Assembly (NCBI RefSeq): GCF_024666595.1
Contig: NZ_CP088296.1
Coordinates: forward strand, 620,001 to 684,000
DNA length: 64,000 nucleotides
Direction of reading: 5' to 3'
DNA from: Sphingomonas sp. J315
GTDB taxonomy: Bacteria > Pseudomonadota > Alphaproteobacteria > Sphingomonadales > Sphingomonadaceae
Of the stretch, positions 8,842-21,048 are shown piece by piece. The notes under the pieces were generated by a model, which saw only the letters and a program-made list of their open reading frames with translations, searched no databases and was not told where the DNA came from. Numbering within the stretch: the first letter of the stretch is position 1; each line of letters opens with the position of its first letter. The position numbers were made by a program, and so were the translations under genes.

Positions 8842-9156
8842 GTGTCCCGCGTCCTTCACCTCCGCCGATCTGCTCCCGTGCTGATACAGGCCGCGCTCAT
8901 TGCGGCAGGTGCCGCAACGCTCGCTTTCTGGCCACCCCGCGAAGGGCCGATGCTGCTGGTTGCGCTCGACGGGCGTGACGGCGCACGGCTGGTCGGCCCC
9001 GCACTGAATGCCGGGGCGACGCTGGCCGGACGCGGCCCGATGGCCAACATGATCCTGGTCAGCGGCACACGCGCGCATCTCGCGCCGCTGCTCGGAACCG
9101 GCGTGATCGCCCTTGCCGCCCCGCGCGGCCTGTGCAGCCAGGGAGTTGCCGCATGA
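8842..9156 (+). CDS. Small membrane-anchored protein, coupled to the chemoreceptor-like gene
   Basis: 104 residues beginning at GTG 8842, with one hydrophobic N-terminal segment (APVLIQAALIAAGAATLAFW) and a short extracytoplasmic domain. I do not recognise the family. Its TGA overlaps the ATG of the next gene (ATGA at 9153-9156), which supports it being translated and co-transcribed with that chemoreceptor-like gene. The start is uncertain because no strong ribosome site precedes the GTG. Confidence 0.55.
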   Translation: MSRVLHLRRSAPVLIQAALIAAGAATLAFWPPREGPMLLVALDGRDGARLVGPALNAGATLAGRGPMANMILVSGTRAHLAPLLGTGVIALAAPRGLCSQGVAA

Positions 9157-10698
9157 AGGACATCACCCTGCTGCGTCTGCGCGGCGCGGCGATCCTGGTC
9201 GGGGTCAGCTGGTTCAACACCGTCGCGATCATCCTGCTCAGCCTGATCGCGGGCAGCGACCGGACGCTACCGCTCGCGGTGATTGGCATCCTCGCCAACA
9301 TCCTGCCCACGCTGATGGTCCGTCAGCGCCGCGTCGATCGTCACGCGCGGTTGATCATCGCCTCGCTCGCCGCAGTCCAGCCCGCGCTCGCCGTCTATGC
9401 ACTCAGCGGCCATGCCTGGCAGATGGACGGGCACATGTATTTCTTCGTCGCGCTCGCCGCGCTGACGATCCTGTGCGACGCGCGCGCGATCGTCTTCGCC
9501 TCGGCGCTGATCGCGGTCCACCACCTTGTCCTGCAATATGCCGCGCCCGCATGGGTGTTCACCGGCGCAGGCGACCTTGGCCGCGTGCTGTTCCACGCGC
9601 TGGCGGTGGTGATGCAGGCCGCGGTGCTGATCCATCTGACCCTCACCATCCGCAACCTCTTGTGGCGGCACGGCGAAGCGCGCGAGGCGAGCGACCGCGC
9701 CGCCGCGATTGCCGAGCAGCGCCGGATCGAAGCGGAAGGCGCAATGCAGGAAGCCGCCGCCGCTGCACGCCGCGAAAGCATTGAACGCAGCGCCCGCGAA
9801 TCGCTCGCGCGCGAAGCCGAGGCGCAGCGCCGCGAAGCCGAAGCGGCACGGCGTGAAGACAACCGCCGCCTCGCAGAAGCCTTCCAGCAATCGATGAGCG
9901 GCATCGTCGCCACTGTCGGCACTGCGGCGGGCGAACTCGAACAGCTCGCCGGATCGCTCAACGGCGTCGCCCGCCGCGCCAGCCGCAGAATCGGGCGAGA
10001 CCGCTGCTAGCGCCAGCCAGACCTCCGGCGCCGCCGAGACGCTGGCGATTCGCCTCCACGAGCTCTCGACCTCGATCACCGCGATCGCCGCCAGCGCCGA
10101 CCAGCAGGCGCAGCGCAGCGACGACGCCAGCAGCATTTCGGATGGCGGACGCGGCGCGGTCGTGGCGCTGACTCAGCGGTCGCAGACGATCACCAGCTTT
10201 GCCGAATCGATCCACGAGATCGCGACGCGCACCAATTTGCTCGCACTCAACGCCACGATCGAAGCGTCGCGCGCTGGTGAGGCCGGGCGCGGCTTTGCGG
10301 TGGTCGCGCACGAGGTGAAGCAACTGGCGAGCGAGGCTGCGCGCGCCACCGGCGAAATTCGCCACCTCGCCGATTCAATGCATGGCGGGGCGGAAGTCGC
10401 CCAAGATGCCCTGTCGGAGATCACCGCGATGGTCGGCGACCTCGCCACCGCCGCCGAAGCGATCCGCGCCGCAGTGGATGCGCAGCGAGAGACCGCGTCG
10501 GCGATCGACCGCTCGGCGCGTGATACCGCCACCGGTGCGGCCTTCATGGCCGAGCGTGTGCGCGGAGTAGCCGCGATGGCAGGCGAAACGGAACAACTGT
10601 CCGACCGCGTCGCAGCTGCTGCGGGTGCCCTGTCCCGCACCGCCAAGGCGCTCGACAGATCGACGCGCGGGTTCCTGACCAAGCTCGACGCGGCCTAA
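9153..10698 (+). pseudogene. Methyl-accepting chemotaxis protein, frameshifted
   Basis: The first part, from ATG 9153 (MKDITLLRLRG), has about six hydrophobic segments in residues 10-165, then a charged Glu/Arg/Ala coiled coil. The frame ends early at 10010. From about 9983 the next frame continues without a stop ([18 protein letters not shown]) into the receptor hairpin tip: [19 protein letters not shown], then [17 protein letters not shown], ending at 10698. One extra C in AGCCGCAG at 9983-9984 explains the break. Intact, it would be a receptor of about 515 residues without a HAMP domain, signalling to CheA/CheW. Upstream gene overlaps by ATGA. Could be a sequencing error. Confidence 0.8.
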
Positions 10699-10699
10699 A

Positions 10700-10737
10700 C
10701 CCACAAAAGAAGAAGCCGACGGGTCGCCCCGCCGGCT
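10700..10737 (-). terminator. Terminator after the outer membrane protein gene
   Basis: On the minus strand AGCCGGCGGG and CCCGTCGGCT form a 10-bp stem with one mismatch and a 4-base loop, followed by TTCTTCTTTTG. It lies 24 bases beyond the stop codon of the gene at 10762-11586. Confidence 0.75.
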
Positions 10738-10761
10738 CCAGACTCCCGCTCGGGAAGTTGT

Positions 10762-11586
10762 TTAGAAGCGGAATGCCGCCGTCGCGCGCAGCGAATGGAA
10801 GTCGAAATCCGAGCTGCGACGGAAATCCGCGCCACCCGCCAGCACGAACGGGTTGGTCGCACCCGCCGTGCCGGTGCCGACCGCGACGCGCGCATTACTA
10901 TCGTCATAACGGCTGTAGAGATATTCCAGGCCGATCGAGAAATTGCGGCCGATCTTCTGCTCGACACCGCCGCCGGCCTGCCAGCCCCAGGCCATGTCGT
11001 CGCCTTCCAGCGTAAAGCTGTTGGCCGTGTTGCTGCTGCTGAAGCTGTTGTCGAGCTTCGCATAGGCGCCGCCACCGGTGGCGTAGAACAGGGTGCTCTC
11101 GCCCGCGACCAGGCCGGCGCGCAGGCGCAGCGCCGCGTTCCAGTCGAGTTCGCGAGTCATGGTGTAGAAAGCAGGCGTGGTGCTGTAGGCGCTGACGCTG
11201 TCGCGCGCCTGCGTCTTGCCGAACTCGGCCACCGCGCCGATCACGACCTTGCCCATCTGCTTGTCGAAGCCGATGCGGCCATAATATTCGAGATCATCCT
11301 TGTCGTTGGTGCAGGCGACATTGGCGCTCGACGTCGCCGCGCCGTTGCAGAAGCCCGGCGAGAAGGCGTTCGCGCCGGTCGAGGTTGCGATCGTGTCGCC
11401 GAAGCTGCCGTCGCGGCCCGCATCAAACTCGATCGTCTCACCGACATCATTGTTCTGGACGGTATAGCCGACCGAACCGCCGACGTAGAGGCCGTCAAAG
11501 GCGGGCTCGCCGTCCTGGGCCAGAGCCGGGGCAGCAGCGAGGGTCAGGGCGGCCGCTCCGGCCCCCAGCAGGGTACGCATACGCAT
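10762..11586 (-). CDS. Outer membrane beta-barrel protein
   Basis: 274 residues with a signal peptide (cleavage at APALAQ-DG near residue 24) and a sequence ending in phenylalanine (ATAAFRF), the usual outer membrane insertion signal. The body alternates polar and hydrophobic residues as in small opacity-type porin-like barrels (LYVGGSVGYTVQNND, WGWQAGGGVEQKIG, FSIGLEYLYSRYDD). This resembles the Omp25/OmpW-like barrels of alphaproteobacteria; a function beyond that cannot be assigned. Transcribed alone, ending in a hairpin terminator; divergent from parE. Confidence 0.85.
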   Translation of the reverse strand: MRMRTLLGAGAAALTLAAAPALAQDGEPAFDGLYVGGSVGYTVQNNDVGETIEFDAGRDGSFGDTIATSTGANAFSPGFCNGAATSSANVACTNDKDDLEYYGRIGFDKQMGKVVIGAVAEFGKTQARDSVSAYSTTPAFYTMTRELDWNAALRLRAGLVAGESTLFYATGGGAYAKLDNSFSSSNTANSFTLEGDDMAWGWQAGGGVEQKIGRNFSIGLEYLYSRYDDSNARVAVGTGTAGATNPFVLAGGADFRRSSDFDFHSLRATAAFRF

Positions 11587-11724
11587 TTACAGGATACTCC
11601 GTTGATAAACTTGCGCGAGGTTAACGAGGCAGGACGCGCTTCTTTCCCGCCCCGTTCCGAATTTCCACATTCATGTTGCCACGCAGCAACACCCGCGCTT
11701 GCCCCGACCCGTGCGGCGGACTAG

Positions 11725-13716
<1,992 letters not shown>

Positions 13717-13725
13717 CGCAGTGCG

Positions 13726-14259
13726 TCAGCGCACCCACTCGTCGCGGAGCAGGCCGTAGATGGTCGTGTCGCGCACGCCGATATGGGTTTCCCATTCGGC
13801 GCGCAGATAGCCTTCGAGCTTGAAGCCCAGCCGTTCGAGCAGACCGCGTGACGCGGCATTGTCGGGGTCGGTGTCGGCGAACACCTTGCGCTGCCCCTCG
13901 GCAAAGATGCGGTCGATCACTGCGCTGACGGCCTCGCGCGCGAAGCCGCCGCCCCAGTGCGTGCGTGCAAAGAGATAGCCGAGTTCGGTGACATTGCCCT
14001 GCCGCTTTTCGCCCGCCGCGACCATGCCGATCGCGGTATCGTCGCCGCGCAGCGTGACCGCCCAGGCGCGCCAGTCGGAGGCGTGGCGTTCGAAATCCGC
14101 GCGCGTCTCATCGACGCTGCTGTGCGGCGGACCGGACCAGTAGCGCATCAGATCGGGATCGGCGAAGCTGGGGAACAGTGCCTCGGCATCGCGCAAGCGC
14201 CGCGGCCGCAGGATCAGGCGCGGGGTTTCCAGAACCACGGGGTCACGCGGTGCGATCAC
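13726..14259 (-). CDS. GNAT family N-acetyltransferase (RimJ/RimL-like)
   Basis: 177 residues from GTG 14259. It opens with ETPRLILRPRRLRDAEALFP, the typical start of RimJ/RimL-type acetyltransferases, and has the acetyl-CoA region GYLFARTHWGGGFAREAV with the C-terminal LLERLGFKLEGYLRAEW. Such enzymes acetylate protein N-termini or small molecules using acetyl-CoA; the substrate cannot be told. It converges on parE with 9 bases between the stop codons. Confidence 0.88.
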   Translation of the reverse strand: MIAPRDPVVLETPRLILRPRRLRDAEALFPSFADPDLMRYWSGPPHSSVDETRADFERHASDWRAWAVTLRGDDTAIGMVAAGEKRQGNVTELGYLFARTHWGGGFAREAVSAVIDRIFAEGQRKVFADTDPDNAASRGLLERLGFKLEGYLRAEWETHIGVRDTTIYGLLRDEWVR

Positions 14260-14341
14260 ATCGCATCTGCCGATCGCTTCCGCGCCTGCTCGATGGCCTG
14301 AACCCGTTCAGGTCGCGCGCAATATCGAACCTCGAATTCGG

Positions 14342-15139
14342 TCAGCGCAGCGGCTCGGGCAGGCCATGCTTTGCGGCCTGCTCCTTTTCAAGGCAGCGAT
14401 AGACGGCATAGTCTTGCGTCATCATATCGATCGGGACGCGTGTCATATCGCGACGCGCAATCGGCCCGACGAGATCGCGCAGATATTTCGCCCAGCCTTC
14501 CCGATTTTCAGCAGCATCGTCCGCGCTGCCCCCGGCGTCCGGAGCGATCACGATGGCCGCCCGCAACGCTTCTGCCTCGTCAAAGCGACCAAGCTCTCGC
14601 AAAGCGTTCGCCGCGCGGGCCCGCATCGCAATCGATACGAAATCGGCGGCGCTTGCCGCGCGCGCTTTCACCTGATCGGCAAACTCGGCATTGTAGCGAT
14701 CAGCACGGGCAGCGGCAGCGGACCCGGCGTTCTTTGCCTCCCACGTCGCCGACAGCAACAGCCATTCGGGATTGGCATCACCCAACATCCGCGCCGCGTG
14801 AAAGGCGAGATAATAGGGCGTCTCACCCGCTGCGCGCAGCCCGCGATACACTTCACCCTGAACATAGGGCGTCAGCTTCGCGATTTCGGGTCGGGAGAAA
14901 TCGCGAAACATCACCAGTCCGTTGCCTGGACATTGTGGAGACCGGATTGGAAATTCGCCCGATCCCACGGGCATACCGTCGGGCAAGGCGCCCCAGGTCG
15001 AGATGCTGCCCAGTTCCTGAAACTTGAATTTCTGGCCACCCACCGGGCAGGTTTTGCGGACCGTGAAATACGTGCTGGCTACGGCAGGAACCGCGATCAT
15101 CGCCGCGATTGCAGCGAGCCAAGCCACGATCCGTGTCAC
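14342..15139 (-). CDS. Hypothetical membrane-anchored protein with paired cysteines
   Basis: 265 residues from GTG 15139, which overlaps the stop of the upstream lysR gene (GTGA), so translation is probably coupled. An N-terminal hydrophobic segment (IVAWLAAIAAMIAVPAVA) is an anchor or signal, followed by KTCPVGGQKF and SPQCPGN, which could form a disulfide or metal site. The rest is helical and Ala-rich, with repeat-like helices (residues 100-200). It looks like a DUF2225-type protein in the CPVGG..F motif, but I cannot establish that. Confidence 0.65.
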   Translation of the reverse strand: MTRIVAWLAAIAAMIAVPAVASTYFTVRKTCPVGGQKFKFQELGSISTWGALPDGMPVGSGEFPIRSPQCPGNGLVMFRDFSRPEIAKLTPYVQGEVYRGLRAAGETPYYLAFHAARMLGDANPEWLLLSATWEAKNAGSAAAARADRYNAEFADQVKARAASAADFVSIAMRARAANALRELGRFDEAEALRAAIVIAPDAGGSADDAAENREGWAKYLRDLVGPIARRDMTRVPIDMMTQDYAVYRCLEKEQAAKHGLPEPLR

Positions 15140-15929
15140 GCCTCCCCCAGCGCCTCGACCAGCGACTTGACCTTCTTCTGCCGCCATTGCGGCAGCGGCG
15201 CGACCAGCCAGTAGCCGAGCCGCGAGGGGATCGGCTCGCCGACCACCACGACGCGGCCCGCGTCGATGTCGGCGCGCGCGAGCAGTTCCGGCACGGTCGC
15301 GCGGCCCAGCCCCTCGGCGGCGGCGTCGAGTGCAAGGCCTGCGTCGCCGACCCGAACGAGCGCCGCGCCATCCTCCGCAACACAACCGGGCCAGCCGATG
15401 GGCGTTTCGCCGCGCCCGCCGGGCTTGGCGACGGTGACCATCCCGTCGCTTTCCAGCGCCTCGCCCTCATGCTCGCCCGGCCCTTCCCCCAGCGGATCGC
15501 AAGGTCGAGATTGGCCTCGGTGAAGTCGATCGCCTCGTCCGCCGCGATCAGCACGAAGCGCAGTTCGGGGTCCGCACGCGCGATTTCGGCGAGGCGCGGC
15601 ATCAGCCATTTTTCGGTCAGGTCGCGCGGCGCGGCGATGGTCAGCGACTTGGACGATTGCCCGGCCTGCATCGCGCGCACCGATTCCTCGAACTGGAGGA
15701 ACCCGGCGCGCAGCGCGTCGAGCCCGGCATGCGCCTCCGGGGTCAGCTCCAGACCCTTGGTCGTCCGGCGGAACAGCACGACGCCCAGCGTATCCTCGAG
15801 CGCGCGGATCTGCTGCCCGACCGCCGCCGGGGTCACCGCCAGCTCGTCCGCCGCGCGGGTGAAGGACAGATGCCGCGCCGCCGCGTCGAGCACGCGCAGG
15901 CCGTTGAGGGGGAGGTGGGTGCGCTTCAT
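15136..15929 (-). pseudogene. LysR family regulator (GcvA-like), frameshifted
   Basis: The N-terminus (MKRTHLPLNGLRVLDAAARH, then AAVGQQIRALEDTLGVVLF) is a LysR winged-helix domain of the GcvA group, and the effector domain follows (LTEKWLMPRLAEI). After LDLAIRWGKG the frame is lost near 15480; the adjacent frame continues as PGEHEGEALESDGMVTVAKPG and ends with LVEALGEA at 15136. One missing base in a GGCCCGGG context explains it. The repaired protein of about 264 residues is somewhat short. It follows apaG by 3 bases and overlaps the next gene by GTGA. Confidence 0.82.
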
Positions 15930-15932
15930 CTG

Positions 15933-16331
15933 TTACTCCGCCACCGCCGGCGCGCGCAGCGCGAAGCGGGGGATCGCCACGTCGAATTCATGCCCGTCCG
16001 CACCGACCATGACATAGCTACCCTCCATCCACCCGGTCGGCGTGGTCAGCGGGCAGCCCGAGACATAATCGTAACTCGATCCGGGCGCGATCATCGGCTG
16101 TTCGCCGACGACGCCCTCGCCCTCGACGATATGCTGGCTGCCGCGCCCGTCGGTGATCGTCCAGCGGCGCGAGAGCAGCTGCACCGCCTGGTGCGACCCG
16201 TTTTCGATGCGGATATGATAGGACCAGAACCAGCGGCCACGCCCCGGTTCGGACTGATCGGACAGGTAGCTGACCGACACCAGCACCGTGATGTCGCGGG
16301 TCACCGCTTCCTGGCCGAACAGCGCCTTCAC
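15933..16331 (-). CDS. apaG: ApaG domain protein
   Basis: 132-residue protein with the ApaG (DUF525) fold: FWSYHIRIENGSHQAVQLLS, WTITDGRG, GVVGEQPMIAPG and GWMEGSYVMV are family hallmarks. ApaG has been linked to Co/Mg efflux and to stress tolerance, but its biochemical role is not settled. Its GTG start overlaps the metZ stop codon (GTGA at 16331-16328), so it is co-translated with metZ. Confidence 0.95.
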   Translation of the reverse strand: MKALFGQEAVTRDITVLVSVSYLSDQSEPGRGRWFWSYHIRIENGSHQAVQLLSRRWTITDGRGSQHIVEGEGVVGEQPMIAPGSSYDYVSGCPLTTPTGWMEGSYVMVGADGHEFDVAIPRFALRAPAVAE

Positions 16332-17535
16332 AGCCCGACCGATCCCAGCGCCTGATCGAGGTCGGCGATCAGGTCTTCAGGGTCCTCAAGACCCACGTTG
16401 AGCCGCAGCATCCCTTCGCGCACGCCCATCAGCAGCCGCTGATCCTCGGCGACGCCGCTGTGCGTGGTGGAGGCGGGATGGGTCATCAGCGAGCGAGAAT
16501 CGCCGATATTGTTCGAAATGTCGATGAGGCCGAGCGCGTCGAGCAGGCCGTGCGCCTGCGCACGCCCGCCATCGACCTCGAACGAGAAGATCGGTCCTGC
16601 CGCCGCCATCTGGCTCATCGCCAGATTATGCTGCGGATGGCTGGGCAGGCCGGGATAATTGACCATCGGCACGCGCCCCTCAAGGAAGCGCGCGACCCTC
16701 ACCGCATTCTCGCTCTGGCGCTGGATGCGCAGGTCGAGCGTCTCCAGCCCCTTGAGCACCACCCAGGCATTGAACGCACTCAGCGTCGGCCCGGTATTGC
16801 GGTGGAACGGCAGCAGCGTGTTGGTGATGAAGTCCTCGCTCCCGCAGATCGCGCCAGCAAGGACGCGGCCCTGCCCGTCCATCATCTTGGTCGCGCTATA
16901 GGCGACCACGTCCGCGCCGAACTCCATCGGACGTTGCAGCGCGGGGGTGGCAAAGGCGTTGTCGACCACGGTGACGATGCCGCGTTCGCGCGCGATGTCG
17001 CACACCGCCTTGAGATCGACGATATCCATCGTCGGATTGGCCGGGGTCTCGAAGAAGAACACCTTGGTATTCGGGCGGATCGCATCGACGAACTGCTGCG
17101 GGTCGCGCGCATCTACGACGGTCGTCTCGATCCCGAAGCGCGGCATCAGCGTGTCGGTGAGCCAGCGGCACGATCCGAACGCGGCGCGCCCGCCGACGAG
17201 ATGGTCGCCCGCCGACAGCTGGCACAACAAGGCTGCGGTCATCGCCGCCATGCCGGACGCGGTCGCGCGGCATGCTTCGGCCCCTTCGAGCAAGGCGATG
17301 CGCTGTTCGAGCATCTCGACAGTCGGGTTCTGAAGCCGCGAATAGGTCATGCCCTGTTGATCGCCGGCAAAGCGTGCTGCCGCGTCCCCCGCGCAGTCAT
17401 AGGCATAGCCAGAGGTCAGAAAGAGCGCCTCGCTCGTCTCCCCCATTCGCTGCGCGCGGTCCCCCCGCGCACCGCGAGCGTGGCGGGCTTCCAGTGGCGG
17501 GTGATCTCGCGGTCTTGTCCGGTGCGACGCTTCAT
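16328..17535 (-). CDS. metZ: O-succinylhomoserine sulfhydrylase MetZ, N-terminal frameshift
   Basis: PLP enzyme that makes homocysteine from O-succinylhomoserine and sulfide in methionine synthesis. The continuous frame 16328-17446 covers SGYAYDCAGDAAARF, the PLP lysine in YSATKMMDGQGRV and the C-terminal GVAEDQRLLMGVREGMLRL. Homologues start further up, and the other frame from ATG 17535 reads MKRRTGQDREITRHWKPATL then AVRGGTARSE, joining exactly at MGETSEALF if one A is restored at 17446-17447 (GAATGG for GAAATGG). I therefore give the span to 17535. Cotranscribed with apaG. Confidence 0.88.
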
Positions 17536-17617
17536 GTTGCCCCTCTAGAAGCGGAAGCCGCGCGGGCGCAAGCGCGACGGATGACGCGGGCGCGAAGCTC
17601 AGCTATCGACTTGGGCG

Positions 17618-18856
17618 ATGCTCGACCGTCTCGAACAGCGCCCCGTCCTGCTCGGCCTGCTTATCGCGGCCATTGCGCAGTCCCTGTTCACCATCGGCGT
17701 CGAGCGCCCGAGCATCCTGCTGTTCGACGAGGTACACTATGTGCCCGCTGCGCGGATCCTGCTCGACTTCTCGCACATCACCAATCCCGAGCATCCGATG
17801 CTGGGCAAGTCGCTGATCGCGCTGGGCATTCATCTGATCGGCGACAATGCGCTGGGATGGCGGCTGTTCTCGACGCTGTTTGGCAGCGCGACGATCGCCG
17901 GCGTCTATGCCTTCACGCTGCTGCTCACCCGCGCGACCCGCCCGGCTCTGTTCGCCGCGATCTTCGCGATGCTCGGGCAGATGGTGTTCGTGCAGGCGCG
18001 GATCGGCATGCTCGACATCTTCATGGGCGGGTTTCTGGTCTGGGCCGGGGTCGCCTTCCTCGCCGCGATGCACGCCGAGTCGCGGCGGGCTTGGGGCTAT
18101 TGGGTCGCCTCCGCACTGCTGTTCGGTGCAGCGGTGGGCGTCAAATGGGCGGCGATCCCCTATGTCGCACTGACGGGAGTCGCCTTCCTGTGGCTGCGCT
18201 ATCGCGACCCGAAGCGCTTCGGCGGGATGCACTGGCTGCCCGCGCTGGCGGTCATGGGGATCGTCAGCATCGCGACCTATTTCGCGACCTTCGCCCCCGC
18301 TTTTTTCTACCGCACCGACCCGATGACGCTGGCCCGGCTGATCCCGTTCCAGTTCGAGATGCTGGCGCTCCAGACGCAGGTGCTGGCCGCGCACAACTAT
18401 CAGTCGAGCTGGTGGAGCTGGCCGCTGATGCTGCGCCCGATCTGGTATTTCTATGAGCCCGATCAGGGGGCGATGCGCGGCGTGCTGCTGATCGGCAACC
18501 CCGTCATCATGTGGACCGGGCTGGTCGCGGTCGCGGCATGCTGGTGGGCGGGTGTGAAGCAAAGGGCAGTCGTGCCGCTCGCCGCCGCGATCCTCTGGAC
18601 CTTCTCGCTCGGCATCTGGGCGATCATCCCCAAGTCGCTGGGCTTTTTCTATTATTACTATCTGCCCAGCATCATCCTGTGCGTGGTACTGGCTGTCGCC
18701 CTCAACCATTGGCGCGACGTGCTGAAGCAGCGCGACGAATGGCTGCTGGTACCTGCCGTCGGGATGTTCGCCTATTTCTACCCGATCATCGCGGCGCAGG
18801 ACCTGACGAGCACGCGCGCCTTCACCCGCTGGATGTGGCTGCCGGGCTGGGCTTAA
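17618..18856 (+). CDS. Dolichyl-phosphate-mannose-protein mannosyltransferase family (PMT) glycosyltransferase
   Basis: 412-residue polytopic membrane enzyme of the GT-C/PMT superfamily, which moves a sugar from a polyprenyl-phosphate donor to protein or lipid on the periplasmic side. The first loop has the acidic motif LLFDEVHYVPAARILL and HPMLGKSLIALGI, characteristic of the family. About ten hydrophobic segments follow (WVASALLFGAAVGVKWAAIP, YYYYLPSIILCVVLAVAL). It is convergent, with a 4-base overlap of stop codons, with a GT2-GtrA gene that could make the polyprenyl-phosphate sugar donor. Confidence 0.88.
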   Translation: MLDRLEQRPVLLGLLIAAIAQSLFTIGVERPSILLFDEVHYVPAARILLDFSHITNPEHPMLGKSLIALGIHLIGDNALGWRLFSTLFGSATIAGVYAFTLLLTRATRPALFAAIFAMLGQMVFVQARIGMLDIFMGGFLVWAGVAFLAAMHAESRRAWGYWVASALLFGAAVGVKWAAIPYVALTGVAFLWLRYRDPKRFGGMHWLPALAVMGIVSIATYFATFAPAFFYRTDPMTLARLIPFQFEMLALQTQVLAAHNYQSSWWSWPLMLRPIWYFYEPDQGAMRGVLLIGNPVIMWTGLVAVAACWWAGVKQRAVVPLAAAILWTFSLGIWAIIPKSLGFFYYYYLPSIILCVVLAVALNHWRDVLKQRDEWLLVPAVGMFAYFYPIIAAQDLTSTRAFTRWMWLPGWA

Positions 18857-19956
18857 TACCGCCCCCACACGAAGCGCGACGACAGCGCGAAATTCCATAC
18901 CGCCGCGACCGCGATCCCTGCCAGCGCGGACGGAGCCCATTGCGCCTGCTGGACATCGTGCAGGAACGCCGCGACGCCAACGTTCGCCACCGCGCCGACC
19001 GAGCAGACGATGCAAAAGCCGACCCAGCCGTCGACCAGCTGCCTGAACCCCTTTAGCCGCGCGTCGCGATAGGTGAGCGCGTTGTTGAGGAAGAAGTTGA
19101 AGGTCATCGCGATCAGCGTCGCGACGATCGTTCCGGTGAGGAAGCTGGTGCCGAACAGGCGGAAGAACAGCCAGAGCGCTGCGAAATGCACACCTGCCCC
19201 GATCGCACCGATTGCAGAAAACATGACGAAGCGCACCGGCACCAATCGCCCGAACATGCGGTCATAGAGCGCGATCAGGAATTCCATCGCGACGACATGA
19301 TCGAGCTTGCTCTCACCGGTCTGGCGCGTGCGGAAGACATAGGGAAGCTCGACGAACTTGAGCGCGCGCGGGCTGGCGGTCAGGATGTCGAGCAGGATCT
19401 TGAACCCGATCGCGGACAAATGCGGGATGATCGCGCGCACCACCTCGCTGCGAACCATGAAGAAGCCGCTCATCGGGTCGCTGAGATCGGCCTTCAGCAC
19501 CTTGCGCGAGATGCGGGTCGCGAGCTCGGACTTGGCCACGCGGTCGCGGTCCCATTCGCCGGTCCCGCCACCCTCGACGAAGCGCGATCCGATCGCGACG
19601 TCGACGCTGTCGTCGGCACGCAGCGCATCGAGCATCTTCGGCAACAGCGTCTCGTCATGCTGCATATCGCCGTCGATCACCGCGACGAACGGCGCGGCGG
19701 TGGCGCACATCCCCTCGATCGTCGCGGAGGACAGCCCGCGCCGCCCGATCCGCTGCACCACCCGCACGCGCGGGTCGCTGCGCCCGATCGCGCGCGCCGC
19801 GTCGGCGGTGCCGTCGGGGCTGTTGTCGTCGACGAAGATCACCTCCCAGCGCCGCCCCGCCAGCGCCTTGTGGAGCGCGGCCACCATCAGCGGGACGTTG
19901 CGCGACTCATTGAAGGTCGGGACGACGACCGCCAGTTCGAGTTCGCCCGCGGTCAC
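18853..19956 (-). CDS. Glycosyltransferase family 2 fused to GtrA membrane domain
   Basis: 367 residues from GTG 19956 ([17 protein letters not shown]). Residues 1-220 are a dolichyl-phosphate mannose synthase-like GT2 domain with [32 protein letters not shown] and [11 protein letters not shown]. Residues 235-365 are a GtrA domain of four hydrophobic helices ([20 protein letters not shown] onward). Such fusions make polyprenyl-phosphate sugars and help present them across the membrane. GTG overlaps the leuB stop; last gene of a five-gene run. Convergent with the PMT gene, its likely functional partner. Confidence 0.92.
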   Translation of the reverse strand: MTAGELELAVVVPTFNESRNVPLMVAALHKALAGRRWEVIFVDDNSPDGTADAARAIGRSDPRVRVVQRIGRRGLSSATIEGMCATAAPFVAVIDGDMQHDETLLPKMLDALRADDSVDVAIGSRFVEGGGTGEWDRDRVAKSELATRISRKVLKADLSDPMSGFFMVRSEVVRAIIPHLSAIGFKILLDILTASPRALKFVELPYVFRTRQTGESKLDHVVAMEFLIALYDRMFGRLVPVRFVMFSAIGAIGAGVHFAALWLFFRLFGTSFLTGTIVATLIAMTFNFFLNNALTYRDARLKGFRQLVDGWVGFCIVCSVGAVANVGVAAFLHDVQQAQWAPSALAGIAVAAVWNFALSSRFVWGRY

Positions 19957-20999
19957 CCCAGCGCCTTCACCACTGCATCGCCCATCTGTGCCGTCGACAG
20001 CGCTCCGCCCAGGTCGGGCGTGCGTGCGCCACTGGTCAGCGCCGCAGTCACCGCCGCCTCGATCCGGTCCGCCGCCTCCGCAAGCCCAAGCGAATAGCGC
20101 AGCAGCATCGCCGCCGACAGGATCGTCGCGCACGGATTGGCCTTGCCCTGCCCGGCGATGTCGGGTGCGGAGCCGTGGATCGGCTCGTACAACCCCCTGC
20201 CGCTGCCATCGAGCGAGGCAGAGGGCAGCATCCCGATCGACCCGGCGCACATGCTCGCCTGATCCGACAGGATGTCGCCAAAGAGGTTTCCGGTGACGAT
20301 CACGTCGAACTGGCCGGGGTTGCGCACCAGCTGCATCGCGGCGTTATCGACATACATGTGGCTGAGTTCGATGTCGGGATAGTCGGCCGCGACCTCAATC
20401 ACCACATCGCGCCACAGCTGCGAGGTTTCGAGGACGTTTGCCTTGTCGACCGAGCACAGCTTGCCGCGACGCGCGCGCGCGGTCTCAAACCCTACCTTTG
20501 CGATCCGGGCGACCTCGTCCTCGTTATACGACATGACGTCATAGCCCTCGCGGCGGCCTGACGCGGTAGTGCGCATCCCCTTTTCGCCGAAATAGACGTC
20601 GCCATTGAGCTCGCGCACGATCACCATGTCGATCGCGCCCGCGACTTCCGGCCGCAGCGCAGAGGCGTCCTCAAGTCCGGGGAACAGCGTCGCGGGGCGT
20701 AGATTGGCGAACAGGCCAAGTTCCTTACGCAGCCCCAGGATCGCCTGTTCGGGGCGCAGATGCCGCTCCAGCGCGTCGCAACGCGGATCACCGACTGCGC
20801 CGAACAGAATCGCATCTGCGCGCTTTGCAAGGTCGAGCGTCGCAGGCGGCAGCGGATGGCCATCGCTGAAATAGGCCGCACCGCCGACCGGGGTTTCCTC
20901 GAAGCTCAGGCCAAGGTCGAGCACATCCAGCACGCGCCGCGCCTGTGCGGTCACTTCGGGGCCGATCCCGTCACCGGGAAGGATTGCGATCAACGGCAT
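19953..20999 (-). CDS. leuB: 3-isopropylmalate dehydrogenase
   Basis: NAD-dependent oxidative decarboxylation step of leucine biosynthesis. Motifs: [11 protein letters not shown] at the N-terminus, [32 protein letters not shown], and the metal and NAD region [20 protein letters not shown] and [18 protein letters not shown]. 348 residues, normal for the family. Upstream recO is 49 bases away on the same strand and the downstream glycosyltransferase overlaps, so leuB sits inside a mixed-function transcript rather than next to leuCD. Confidence 0.97.
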   Translation of the reverse strand: MPLIAILPGDGIGPEVTAQARRVLDVLDLGLSFEETPVGGAAYFSDGHPLPPATLDLAKRADAILFGAVGDPRCDALERHLRPEQAILGLRKELGLFANLRPATLFPGLEDASALRPEVAGAIDMVIVRELNGDVYFGEKGMRTTASGRREGYDVMSYNEDEVARIAKVGFETARARRGKLCSVDKANVLETSQLWRDVVIEVAADYPDIELSHMYVDNAAMQLVRNPGQFDVIVTGNLFGDILSDQASMCAGSIGMLPSASLDGSGRGLYEPIHGSAPDIAGQGKANPCATILSAAMLLRYSLGLAEAADRIEAAVTAALTSGARTPDLGGALSTAQMGDAVVKALG

Positions 21000-21048
21000 G
21001 GCTACTCCACCTGCTCAGGGTGTTGGCCCCTTGCCGTGCTGCGCCGCA

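Noticed and set aside
17603..19015. 470-residue minus-strand frame opposite the PMT gene
   Set aside because: His/Arg/Asp-rich shadow; the plus strand has the PMT motifs and membrane helices.
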